Source: an uncultured Eubacterium sp.
GTDB taxonomy: Bacteria; Bacillota; Clostridia; Lachnospirales; Lachnospiraceae
Assembly: GCA_910586225.1 (NCBI GenBank)
Contig: CAJUIL010000015.1
Coordinates: forward strand, 20,382-84,381
Length of the DNA: 64,000 bases
Direction of reading: 5' to 3'
A program made the translations under genes and the position numbers. Positions 17,391 to 25,724 of this stretch are shown here, in pieces. The notes under the pieces are model-generated. The model did no database searches. It was given only the letters and a program-made list of their open reading frames with translations, and had not been told where the DNA came from. Position 1 is the first letter of the stretch. The number at the start of each line of letters is the position of its first letter.

Positions 17391-18020
17391 ATGAGCAGTA
17401 AAATAGACCAGATCATAGAAGAAATCGAAGATTACATTGAAAGCTGCAAATTCCAGCCGCTTTCGAGTACGAAGATCATTGTCAATAAAGAAGAAATTAT
17501 GGAGCTGATCGCGGAGCTGCGCCAGCGGACGCCGGAGGAAGTAAAGCGCTATCAGAAAATGATCAGCAATAAGGAGGCTATTTTAGCGGATGCTCATGCA
17601 AAAGCGGATACGATCATTTCACAGGCCCAGTTCCAGAAAAATGAACTTGTAAAAGAGCACGAGATCATGCAGCAGGCATATGCGCAGGCGAATGAAGTTG
17701 TATCGATTGCCCAGAAGCAGGCGCAGGAGATCATGGATCAGGCGACAAACGACGCGAATGAGATCCGTCTTGGCTCGATCGCCTATGCGGATTCGCTGCT
17801 AAATTCCATTGAAGAGCTGTTAAACGGTTCACAGAGCATTTTTAAAACTAATTTTGCACAGCTGAGCGCAAATATGGAGCGTATGCTGGAAATTGTTGCT
17901 GCAAACCGCGCGGAGCTGGCGCCGTCGGAAATTTTCCAGGAGGCAGCGCCGTCGCCGCAGATGGAGGAGCCGCCGCAGGCGCCGGAGGAAATGGAAGCGC
18001 CGCCGGAGCCAGAGCAGTAA
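17391..18020 (+). CDS. Coiled-coil protein of unknown function, DivIVA/ATPase-subunit-like
   Basis: A 209-residue soluble protein. It has a long heptad-type helical region (about residues 45-140; repeated 'KADTII', 'AQANEVV', 'AQKQAQEI') followed by a proline- and glutamate-rich tail. Similar proteins next to coaD in Clostridia are loosely labelled ATPase or DivIVA-like; no catalytic motif is visible. The ATG at 17391 with AAGGAG upstream is preferred to a TTG six bases earlier. It ends six bases from the convergent ylbJ with no clear terminator between them. Confidence 0.75.
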   Translation: MSSKIDQIIEEIEDYIESCKFQPLSSTKIIVNKEEIMELIAELRQRTPEEVKRYQKMISNKEAILADAHAKADTIISQAQFQKNELVKEHEIMQQAYAQANEVVSIAQKQAQEIMDQATNDANEIRLGSIAYADSLLNSIEELLNGSQSIFKTNFAQLSANMERMLEIVAANRAELAPSEIFQEAAPSPQMEEPPQAPEEMEAPPEPEQ

Positions 18021-18026
18021 AAGAGT

Positions 18027-18938
18027 TTAAAACAGGCAGGCAGCAAGCGCCGTACTTATGGCTGTTTGTACCAGCCGGAATACAAAGTAAAAGCGCATGG
18101 AAATGCCGCTGCCTTTGACCATGGAGGCAGTTTGCGCAAATCCGCTGAGCCCGCCAAACGCGGTAACGCCGATAATAAGCGGGTATTTTAACGACAGTGG
18201 ATACGTCTGGCTGGCTGCGATCACATGGATCCCGTTTGTGATTTCCGTAATCCCGGTCAGTCCGGTGAAAAGCAGCTCATTGCTTCCCGCAAGTCTTGTG
18301 CACATCTGCGACAGAAGGGAAAACAGCATAATATATCCGCCTAGCTTTAACAGCGTTTCAAATCCATTCATAATTCCGGCATCTATCATTTGAAAGTTCA
18401 AATTGGAAGCAGATGCCGTATTTTTTTTGGCCGGAAGCCGCGGCGCGCGCCGCAGCAGAAGCAGTCCGCTAAGAAACGGCGGTGCGTACAGGATGGCATA
18501 GGTCATCCAGGTACGGTCATAAAGCCCAAGGGAGGCTATCAGAAGATAGCTGCTCACAAAGACAGGGCTGATATTGTTGCACATCGCGCACAGGATATTC
18601 GCTTCCTGTATGGTCAGCTTGCCCTCCCGCAGCAGGTCTGCCGTCGTCTTGCTTCCGATCGGAAAGCCGAATAAAAAGCCGGATACGATCGGATACGCGG
18701 CCTGCGGGTGATGGAAAAACAGGCGGCTCAGCAAAGGGCTGGCGGCGCGCAGCATATCATCCAGATAACCGGAGCGGATCAGGATATTGGAAAAGATCGT
18801 AAACGGCAGCAGCGCCGGAAGGATATTTTCATACCATAAAATGAGCCCGTTTGCGGCTGCCTTCACACAGTCGTCCGGATAAATTAGCAGGAATAGGATA
18901 AACAGCATGATAATAAATATAGATAACCTTTTTTTCAT
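18027..18938 (-). CDS. ylbJ: Sporulation integral membrane protein YlbJ
   Basis: A 303-residue membrane protein with eight or so hydrophobic helices and the nucleoside-recognition (gate) fold. Conserved stretches include 'WYENILPALLPFTIFSNIL', 'GFLFGFPIGSK', 'NISPVFVSSYLL' and 'FGGLSGFAQTASM'. In Bacillus YlbJ is made in the mother cell and is needed for normal cortex. The location beside coaD and rsmD is the same neighbourhood as in Bacillus (ylbH-ylbI-ylbJ), which supports the call. It diverges from the M23 peptidase gene. Confidence 0.9.
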   Translation of the reverse strand: MKKRLSIFIIMLFILFLLIYPDDCVKAAANGLILWYENILPALLPFTIFSNILIRSGYLDDMLRAASPLLSRLFFHHPQAAYPIVSGFLFGFPIGSKTTADLLREGKLTIQEANILCAMCNNISPVFVSSYLLIASLGLYDRTWMTYAILYAPPFLSGLLLLRRAPRLPAKKNTASASNLNFQMIDAGIMNGFETLLKLGGYIMLFSLLSQMCTRLAGSNELLFTGLTGITEITNGIHVIAASQTYPLSLKYPLIIGVTAFGGLSGFAQTASMVKGSGISMRFYFVFRLVQTAISTALAACLF

Positions 18939-18985
18939 GACGGCACGTATTTTTTTTAACAGTATACGCGGCTGTGGGAGGAAAC

Positions 18986-19807
18986 ATGAATCAAAAACGT
19001 ATCTTTTGGATGATCGTGCTGTTTTGGCTCGTCAGCTTGGACGTAACGCTGGCGTACAGGCTGGAACAAGACCACGGGTTCCGCCAGCAGGAATCCCAGC
19101 TCTTAAAGGAAGAAGAAGCGCTGTCCGTCTTGCGGACGTTCGCGCTGCCCAAGGATGCTTATGAACAGGGCGAAAACCTGCTGGCATATTTGTTCTGCCA
19201 GTCTGAGGATGAGGCTGAACTAAAACGCTGGCGTCGGTTGGAGCGGTCTGCGGATAAAAAATTATATGAAGATTTTAAAAATATTGCGGAAAGCCTGTTA
19301 GCGGATGCCGTCTATTTTCCGGTACCCGCAGCGGCTAACGATAAAAAGGCATTTGTATCCTATGAAAACAGCTGGCAGTCAGAGCGGACGTACGGCGGCG
19401 TGCGCGGGCATGAGGGCACGGACATTATGGCATCTATCCAGCAGCGGGGTTATTATCCCATCGTCAGCGTCAGTGACGGCGTTGTAGAAAAAATAGGCTG
19501 GCTGCCGCAGGGCGGCTACCGGATCGGTATCCGGAGCAAGCACGGCGTTTATTACTATTATGCGCACCTTGCGGAATATGAGGAGGGGCTTGTACAAGGC
19601 GCAGAAGTGGCGGCGGGGCAGCTGCTTGGATATATGGGAGATACCGGCTACAGCGAGGTAGAGGGCACGACCGGAAATTTCCCGGTGCATCTGCATTTTG
19701 GGATGTATCTGGATCTGGAGGGAAAGGGAGAGGTAAGCTTTAACCCATATTATCTGCTGGGACTGCTGGAGGAGCACAAGCTTATGTATGTGTATGAGAA
19801 AAAGTAA
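18986..19807 (+). CDS. Membrane-anchored M23 (LytM) family peptidase
   Basis: The 273-residue product begins with a short basic end and one transmembrane helix (about 6-24). A helical linker follows, then a LytM domain. Zinc-binding motifs are 'GHEGTD' (about residues 140-145) and 'HLHFG' (about 234-238), so the enzyme looks active as a peptidoglycan endopeptidase outside the membrane. GGGAGGAA precedes the ATG at 18986. Its position opposite ylbJ, a sporulation gene, allows a role in spore envelope formation, but that is inference. Confidence 0.88.
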   Translation: MNQKRIFWMIVLFWLVSLDVTLAYRLEQDHGFRQQESQLLKEEEALSVLRTFALPKDAYEQGENLLAYLFCQSEDEAELKRWRRLERSADKKLYEDFKNIAESLLADAVYFPVPAAANDKKAFVSYENSWQSERTYGGVRGHEGTDIMASIQQRGYYPIVSVSDGVVEKIGWLPQGGYRIGIRSKHGVYYYYAHLAEYEEGLVQGAEVAAGQLLGYMGDTGYSEVEGTTGNFPVHLHFGMYLDLEGKGEVSFNPYYLLGLLEEHKLMYVYEKK

Positions 19808-19862
19808 AGTTATGAATGCGGCAAAAGTATGAAAAGCAGCAAAAGTACGAAGGGAGACGGCT

Positions 19863-21830
19863 ATGGCAGGATTTTTACCGATCAGCAGGGAGGATATGGA
19901 GGAGCAGGGGATTGCGCAGCTGGATTTTGTCTATGTGATTGGAGACGCGTATGTGGACCATCCGTCGTTTGGCCATGCGGTGATCAGCCGTGTGCTGCAG
20001 GCGCATGGGTATCAGGTGGGGATCCTGGCACAGCCGGACTGGAAGGATCCTGACAGTGTCCGGGCTTTGGGCGAGCCGAGGCTTGGGTTTCTTGTTACAG
20101 CGGGAAATATGGATTCGATGGTAAACCATTACAGCGTATCGAAAAAGCGGCGCGCGATGGATGCGTATACGCCGGGCGGCGTGATGGGGAAGCGGCCGGA
20201 TTACGCTACGGTCGTTTACTGCCAGCTGATACGCCGGGCGTATCCAAGCGTGCCGATCATTATCGGCGGGATAGAGGCGTCCCTGCGCAGACTGGGTCAT
20301 TATGATTATTGGTCCAACAAGGTCCGCCGTTCGGTGCTTTTAGAATCCGGCGCGGATGTGCTAAGCTATGGAATGGGCGAGCGCAGCATCGTAGAGCTTG
20401 CGGATGCGCTTGCGGCAGGGATTGCCGTTTCAGACATTACGTTTGTCGAGGGGACGGTATTTCGGACGAGAGATCATGCGCTGGCTTCCTGGGACGCGGT
20501 ACAGCTGCCGAGCTTTGACCAGATTCGCATGGACAAGGAGGCTTACGCAAGGAGTTTTTATATGCAGTACTGTAATACCGATCCGTTTTGCGGCAAGCGT
20601 TTGTACGAGACTTATAAGGGCGGCTTGTATGTCGTGCAAAATCCGGCGTCCAAGCCGCTCAGCCAGTTGGAAATGGATGATGTATACGAGCTGCCGTATA
20701 TGCGTACCTACCATCCGTCCTATGAAGCCGCAGGCGGCGTTCCGGCAATCTCAGAGGTGAAGTTCAGCCTTGTCAGCAGCCGCGGATGTTTTGGCGGCTG
20801 CAGCTTTTGCGCGCTGACGTTCCACCAAGGCAGGATCGTTCAGAGCAGAAGCCACGCATCGATCCTAAACGAAGCGAAAATGCTGGTCAAGGAACCGGAT
20901 TTTAAAGGCTATATCCACGATGTCGGAGGGCCGACCGCCAATTTCCGCCATCCGGCGTGCGAAAAGCAGCTGACAAAGGGCGCTTGTACAAACAAACAGT
21001 GCCTATTTCCGGGGCCGTGTAAAAATCTGAACGTAGACCACCGGGATTATCTGGAGCTTCTGCGGAAGCTGCGCAGCTTAGAAGGCGTTAAAAAAGTGTT
21101 TATCCGCTCCGGCATCCGTTACGATTACCTGATCTACGATAAAGACCGCCAGTTTTTGCGTGAGCTGTGCGAGCATCATGTCAGCGGCCAGCTAAAGATC
21201 GCGCCAGAGCATATTTCCAACACGGTACTGCAAAGGCTCGGAAAGCCTTCTATGGAAGTTTACCAGAAATTTGTACAGGCTTACGAAAAAATGAACCGCA
21301 GCATCGGCAAGGAACAATATCTGGTGCCGTACCTCATGTCTTCCCATCCTGGCTCTACGCTAAAGGAAGCGGTGGAGCTTGCGGAATTTCTGCGGGATAT
21401 GGGCTATACGCCGCAGCAGGTACAAGACTTTTATCCAACCCCGTCCACAATATCCACCTGTATGTATTATACCGGACTGGACCCGCGGACGATGGAGCCG
21501 GTCTATGTCGCAGACAATCCGCACGAAAAGGCGATGCAGCGGGCACTCATTCAGTACCGCAACCCGAAAAACTATGATCTGGTACGTGAAGCGCTTACAT
21601 TGGCAGGCCGTACGGATCTGATCGGCAGCGGGAAAAAGTGCCTGATCGGTGTGCGCAACTTTGCAAAGCAAAGCCCGCTGCAGAAAAGTCCTGCGGCAAA
21701 AAAACAGGGACAGACGGGGCGAAGGACTGCAAAGCAGGAACAACGGGTAGGACGAAGATCTGCAAAACAGACGCAAGCAGGACAAGGGACTGCAGGACGA
21801 CGCAAGCAGGGAAAGGTTATGCATAAATAG
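19863..21830 (+). CDS. YgiQ family radical SAM protein
   Basis: A 655-residue protein with the YgiQ N-terminal domain ('FLPISREDME--G', 'DFVYVIGDAYVDHPSFGHA', 'GNMDSMVNHYS'). The radical SAM motif 'CFGGCSFC' has Cys near residues 309, 313 and 316. The YgiQ C-terminal cysteine region ('KGACTNKQCLFPGPCKNL') follows. Function of the family is unknown; it is cytoplasmic and iron-sulphur dependent. The last 60 or so residues are a low-complexity tail rich in Lys, Gln, Arg and Ala, probably disordered and RNA-binding-like. GGGAGA precedes the ATG. Confidence 0.92.
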   Translation: MAGFLPISREDMEEQGIAQLDFVYVIGDAYVDHPSFGHAVISRVLQAHGYQVGILAQPDWKDPDSVRALGEPRLGFLVTAGNMDSMVNHYSVSKKRRAMDAYTPGGVMGKRPDYATVVYCQLIRRAYPSVPIIIGGIEASLRRLGHYDYWSNKVRRSVLLESGADVLSYGMGERSIVELADALAAGIAVSDITFVEGTVFRTRDHALASWDAVQLPSFDQIRMDKEAYARSFYMQYCNTDPFCGKRLYETYKGGLYVVQNPASKPLSQLEMDDVYELPYMRTYHPSYEAAGGVPAISEVKFSLVSSRGCFGGCSFCALTFHQGRIVQSRSHASILNEAKMLVKEPDFKGYIHDVGGPTANFRHPACEKQLTKGACTNKQCLFPGPCKNLNVDHRDYLELLRKLRSLEGVKKVFIRSGIRYDYLIYDKDRQFLRELCEHHVSGQLKIAPEHISNTVLQRLGKPSMEVYQKFVQAYEKMNRSIGKEQYLVPYLMSSHPGSTLKEAVELAEFLRDMGYTPQQVQDFYPTPSTISTCMYYTGLDPRTMEPVYVADNPHEKAMQRALIQYRNPKNYDLVREALTLAGRTDLIGSGKKCLIGVRNFAKQSPLQKSPAAKKQGQTGRRTAKQEQRVGRRSAKQTQAGQGTAGRRKQGKVMHK

Positions 21831-21863
21831 AATATTGCACAAAGTAAAATGAGGAATTAATTT

Positions 21864-22808
21864 ATGAAGGAATTGGAAATCGGCCCCAACGAGGCAGGAC
21901 AGAGATTGGACAAATATTTAAAAAAGCTTCTCCCGCGCGCGCAGAGCAGTTTTTTTTATAAAATGCTCCGGAAAAAGAATATTGTGCGAAACGGCAAAAA
22001 AGCGGAAGGCTCTGTTCAGCTTTGCGTCGGCGACCGGATTACGCTATATTTATCAGACGAAACGATTATAAAGTTTAGTTCTGATAAAATTTCTGGGAAT
22101 ATACAAGGACAGGAGCGGATAGCATCTTTGCCTGCGTTGGAGATACTTTATGAGGACGCGGATATTTTAGTGATCAATAAGCCGTCCGGCCTGCTTTCAC
22201 AAAAGGCTGCGCCGTCTGACATTTCTGCAAATGAGCTGGTTCTTCAATACCTGCTGGAATCGGGCGCTGTTACGCCAAAGATGCTGGAAACGTTCCGGCC
22301 CTCGGTCTGCAACCGCTTAGACCGCAATACTTCCGGGATATTGATCGCCGGAAAGACACTGCGCGGCCTGCAGCAGATGTCCGAGCAGCTGCGGGAGCGC
22401 ACTGTAAAAAAATATTACCGTTGTGTGGCGGCAGGAAGCATAAAGGAACGACAGCATTTACGCGGCTTTCTTTGCAAGGATCATAAGACAAACAAAGTCG
22501 GGATCCATTCGTCAGATGGACAGTATATTGAAACCGAATATGAGCCGCTTGGCTATGCAAATGGCTGTACGCTGCTGGAAGTGCATCTGATCACTGGGCG
22601 TTCCCATCAGATACGCGCACACCTCGCGTCTGTCGGCCACCCGTTGGTCGGTGACACGAAATATGGCGACCCGGCGGTCAATAAAAAATTCCGGAACGAG
22701 ATCGGTCTGCGCCATCAGCTTTTGCACGCCTGCCGGATTGTCCTGGCTGACGGGCAGGAGATTGTTGCGCCGCTGCCGGAGGCTTTTTCGCGCTTTGATT
22801 TTGTATGA
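21864..22808 (+). CDS. RluA family pseudouridine synthase (RluC/RluD-like)
   Basis: Converts uridines to pseudouridine, probably in 23S rRNA. The 314 residues start with an S4 RNA-binding domain (about 1-60) and continue with the catalytic domain. The motif is 'NRLDRNTSG' near residues 150-158, with Asp near 153 as the catalytic residue; most family members have HRLD, so the first residue is changed. 'TGRSHQIRAHLASVGHPLVGD' is the second conserved segment. GAGGAA precedes the ATG. Target position cannot be inferred. Confidence 0.92.
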   Translation: MKELEIGPNEAGQRLDKYLKKLLPRAQSSFFYKMLRKKNIVRNGKKAEGSVQLCVGDRITLYLSDETIIKFSSDKISGNIQGQERIASLPALEILYEDADILVINKPSGLLSQKAAPSDISANELVLQYLLESGAVTPKMLETFRPSVCNRLDRNTSGILIAGKTLRGLQQMSEQLRERTVKKYYRCVAAGSIKERQHLRGFLCKDHKTNKVGIHSSDGQYIETEYEPLGYANGCTLLEVHLITGRSHQIRAHLASVGHPLVGDTKYGDPAVNKKFRNEIGLRHQLLHACRIVLADGQEIVAPLPEAFSRFDFV

Positions 22809-22856
22809 TAAAAAGCATGAGAAAGCAGCATCATACATAAGGAGAGAGCTAGAGCT

Positions 22857-23390
22857 ATGCCAACCTGGACTTCAAGGGGACTGCGCGGTTCCACACTAGA
22901 GGAATACATCAACCGGACGAATGAAAAATATCTGGAAAACGGCCTGGCGCTGATCCAGAAAATACCGACGCCGATCACGCCGGTTACGATCGACAAGCAG
23001 ACAAGACGGATCACGCTTGCCTATTTTGACCAAAAAAGCACCGTCGATTATATCGGGGCTGTTCAAGGAATTCCCGTATGCTTTGATGCAAAGGAGTGCC
23101 GTACCGATACATTCCCGCTCCAAAATATCCATGAGCACCAAGTCGCGTTTATGCAAAATTTTGAAACGCAGGGTGGGATTGCCTTTTTTTTAATTTCGTA
23201 TGCTGCAAGGGATACGTTTTATTACCTGCGTTTTTGCAAGCTGCTGGAATTTTGGAATCGTATGCGGGAAGGCGGGAGGAAAAGCTTTCGATACGAAGAA
23301 TTAGAACAGGATTTTATTTTTAAGCCGTCAGGCGGGCTGCTGGTGCCTTATTTGAACACGCTGCAGAAGGATCTGCTGCTGCGGGAATAA
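22857..23390 (+). CDS. recU: Holliday junction resolvase RecU
   Basis: RecU cuts Holliday junctions and modulates RecA in Firmicutes. The 177-residue product has 'RG--LEEYIN-TN--Y' and a nuclease core 'STVDYIGAVQGIPVCFDAKEC' (catalytic Asp and Asp-Ala-Lys). 'FPLQNIHEHQ' and 'GGIAFFLIS' follow. It is somewhat shorter than the Bacillus protein at both ends but keeps the catalytic residues. AAGGAGAG precedes the ATG. It is the last gene of the run beginning at the YgiQ gene. Confidence 0.9.
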   Translation: MPTWTSRGLRGSTLEEYINRTNEKYLENGLALIQKIPTPITPVTIDKQTRRITLAYFDQKSTVDYIGAVQGIPVCFDAKECRTDTFPLQNIHEHQVAFMQNFETQGGIAFFLISYAARDTFYYLRFCKLLEFWNRMREGGRKSFRYEELEQDFIFKPSGGLLVPYLNTLQKDLLLRE

Positions 23391-23393
23391 GAA

Positions 23394-23422
23394 TAGACTT
23401 TTTGTATGGGGTATGCTATACT
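23394..23422 (+). promoter_or_regulatory. Possible promoter of the small paralogous gene
   Basis: TAGACT (23394-23399), a 17-base spacer and TATACT (23417-23422), about 48 bases before the start. The -35 is only a moderate match. Confidence 0.4.
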
Positions 23423-23469
23423 GAGCATAAGCGGTACGTATCAAACTTACAGTCAGGAGGTGAAAGGCT

Positions 23470-23661
23470 ATGCCAAATACGCTGGAAGTAGCGAAGGAAG
23501 CGATTGAGCAATTTCAAAAAATCCAAAAGCATATGCTGTTAGCGAAGGAAGAAAATGCTGTGCGGACGTATGAAAGCTTAAAAGACGATTATTTATCTTT
23601 AAAAGCGATTTTAAATATTGCAGGCGTCAATCTTACCGATATTGATAAGATCAAGGAATAG
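23470..23661 (+). CDS. Small conserved protein, paralogue of the gene at 2957
   Basis: A 63-residue helix-rich soluble protein of unknown function. It aligns without gaps over its last 54 residues with the product at 2957-3163, about half identical, with shared 'MLLAKEEN', 'SLKAIL' and 'IDKIKE' positions. CAGGAGGTG precedes the ATG, one of the strongest ribosome sites in the window. It lies between recU and the his genes. Confidence 0.75.
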   Translation: MPNTLEVAKEAIEQFQKIQKHMLLAKEENAVRTYESLKDDYLSLKAILNIAGVNLTDIDKIKE

Positions 23662-23832
23662 AAGTACGGCTGCGGCGGCATACAGGGCGCAAGTCCATGG
23701 TTCATGGCTTACGTCCTTATTTTTATCCGATATACCCCGGCATATTGGATGATACAAAAAATGACTATACAAACGCATCGAAAACCCGTATACTGGAATA
23801 CGGAATATTGCAAAAGCGAGGAGTATATACCT

Positions 23833-25026
23833 ATGAAACAGCATCTACTTCATACCCCGGAGGGGGTCCGGGATATTTATAACGAGGAATGTGAGAAAAA
23901 ACGATATCTGGAAGAGAAGCTTCAGCATATAGTAACAACTTATGGATATCATCCGATTCAAACTCCATCGTTTGAATTTTTTGATATTTTTGGAAAGGAA
24001 GTCGGTACGGTTCCATCCAGAGAGCTCTATAAATTTTTTGACCGGGAAGGCAATACGCTTGTGCTGCGTCCGGACATTACGCCGTCCATCGCGCGTTTTG
24101 CTTCAAATTATTATATGGAAGAAACCATGCCGCTGCGCTTTAGCTACAAGGGCAATACGTTTGTCAATACTTCGAGCCTGCAGGGGAGACTCAAGGAAAA
24201 TACGCAGCTTGGCGCGGAGCTGATCGGCGACGATACGCCAGACGCGGACGCGGAATGTCTGTCGATGGTTGTCGAATGCCTGCTGCACGCAGGGCTGAAG
24301 GAGTTTCAGTTAAGCGTCGGCCATGTCGGGATCCTGCAGGGAATGATGGAAGCCGCGGGGTTGGATGAAGAAGAGGAGGACAGGCTGCGTGACCTGATTA
24401 TGAACCATAACTTTTTCGGCGTGGAAAGCTTTCTTGCGCAAAAGCATCTGGATACTGCGCTGCAGGAGCTTTTTTCAGTCGTTGGGAAAATTTACCAGTC
24501 GGCGGAGGAGTTCCAATACGCGAAAGAGCTTGCGCGCGGTTATGAAAAAGTATATGCTTCGATCGCGCGTCTGGAAAAGCTGCAGTCTTTGTGCCTGCTG
24601 TATGGGATTGATAAATATATCAGCTTTGAGCTGGGTGTGATCAGCAGCTATCAGTATTATTCCGGTATGATATTAAAGGGGTATACGTTTGGCAGCGGCG
24701 AGCCGGTTGTAAAGGGCGGCCGTTATGACCGTCTGATGAAGCATTTTGGCAAGGACGCGCCAGCGATCGGTTTTGTCATTGTGATCGACCAGCTGCTGGC
24801 TGCGTTATCCAGACAGGGCGTCGCAATGCAGGCCGGACAGCGCAGCCAGCTTGTCATATACGATGAGGCGCACCGGGAAGATGCGATCGTTTATGCGCGC
24901 AGACAACGGGCCGCGGGCTGCAGCGTGGAGCTGATACTAAAGGCGGCGGATAAGTCAAGAGCGGATTACGAAGCGTATGCGAGCCGCAGCCAGGCTGCGC
25001 GGATTCAGTTTATGGATGGAGAATAG
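23833..25026 (+). CDS. hisZ: ATP phosphoribosyltransferase regulatory subunit HisZ
   Basis: A histidyl-tRNA-synthetase-like subunit that does not charge tRNA. It binds short HisG and confers activity and histidine feedback. The 397 residues show 'TPEGVRDIYNEECEKK', 'PIQTPSFEFFDIF', 'RPDITPSIARFASNYY' and the late 'YDRLMKHFGKDAPAIGF', all class II synthetase-type motifs. The ATG at 23833 follows GAGGAG and gives the expected 'MKQHLLHTPEGVRD' start; longer versions reach into upstream non-coding DNA. No T-box leader was seen in the 170 bases before it. It heads hisZ-hisG-hisD-hisIE. Confidence 0.93.
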   Translation: MKQHLLHTPEGVRDIYNEECEKKRYLEEKLQHIVTTYGYHPIQTPSFEFFDIFGKEVGTVPSRELYKFFDREGNTLVLRPDITPSIARFASNYYMEETMPLRFSYKGNTFVNTSSLQGRLKENTQLGAELIGDDTPDADAECLSMVVECLLHAGLKEFQLSVGHVGILQGMMEAAGLDEEEEDRLRDLIMNHNFFGVESFLAQKHLDTALQELFSVVGKIYQSAEEFQYAKELARGYEKVYASIARLEKLQSLCLLYGIDKYISFELGVISSYQYYSGMILKGYTFGSGEPVVKGGRYDRLMKHFGKDAPAIGFVIVIDQLLAALSRQGVAMQAGQRSQLVIYDEAHREDAIVYARRQRAAGCSVELILKAADKSRADYEAYASRSQAARIQFMDGE

Positions 25027-25030
25027 ACAG

Positions 25031-25684
25031 ATGGAAGGAAACAGATATTTAACATTTGCCCTCGGAAAAGGCAGGCTGGCAAAAAAGACGCTGGAGCTTT
25101 TTGAAAAGATCGGTATTACTTGTGAGGAAATGAAGGATAAGGATACGAGAAGGCTGATCTTTGTCAATGAGCAAGAAAAGATGCGTTTTTTCTTAGCTAA
25201 GGGGCCGGACGTGCCGACGTATGTGGAATACGGCGCTGCGGATATCGGAGTTGTCGGGGAAGATACGATATTGGAGGAAAACCGAAAGATCTATGAAGTG
25301 CTGGATCTTGGCTTTGGAAGATGCAGGATGTGCGTCTGCGGCCCTGCGTCCGCGCAGGAATACTTGCAAAAGCGGGAATTGATCCGGGTCGCAACCAAAT
25401 ATCCGCGCATTGCCAAGGATTATTTTTATAATAAAAAGCACCAGACGGTAGAGATCATTAAGCTGAATGGTTCGATCGAGCTGGCTCCGATCGTCGGCTT
25501 GTCGGAGGTTATCGTGGACATTGTGGAAACGGGGTCGACGCTGCGGGAAAACGGTCTGGAGGTATTGGAGGAGGTTTGTCCGCTGTCCGCAAGGATGGTC
25601 GTCAACCCAGTCAGTATGAAAATGGAGCATGAGCGGATCACGAGACTGATCACGATGCTCAGACATGAGCTTGGAAGGGCATAA
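25031..25684 (+). CDS. hisG: ATP phosphoribosyltransferase catalytic subunit, short form
   Basis: First step of histidine synthesis: joins ATP and PRPP. The 217-residue product is the short form that needs HisZ, which is encoded four bases upstream. Conserved stretches are 'FALGKGRLAKKTLELFEKIGI', 'YVEYGAADIGVVGED', 'RVATKYP' and 'IVDIVETGSTLRENGL' (PRPP-binding). The ATG at 25031 follows GGAG that overlaps the hisZ end. The long-form regulatory C-terminal domain is absent, consistent with HisZ dependence. Confidence 0.95.
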   Translation: MEGNRYLTFALGKGRLAKKTLELFEKIGITCEEMKDKDTRRLIFVNEQEKMRFFLAKGPDVPTYVEYGAADIGVVGEDTILEENRKIYEVLDLGFGRCRMCVCGPASAQEYLQKRELIRVATKYPRIAKDYFYNKKHQTVEIIKLNGSIELAPIVGLSEVIVDIVETGSTLRENGLEVLEEVCPLSARMVVNPVSMKMEHERITRLITMLRHELGRA

Positions 25685-25724
25685 ATAAAAGTAATTTCGG
25701 ATAAAGAATCAGGGAGTGGATACT

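Noticed and set aside
23662..23832. T-box or attenuator before hisZ
   Set aside because: No T-box sequence, histidine-rich leader peptide or terminator pair in the short leader; only a small CCGTAT/ATACGG hairpin.
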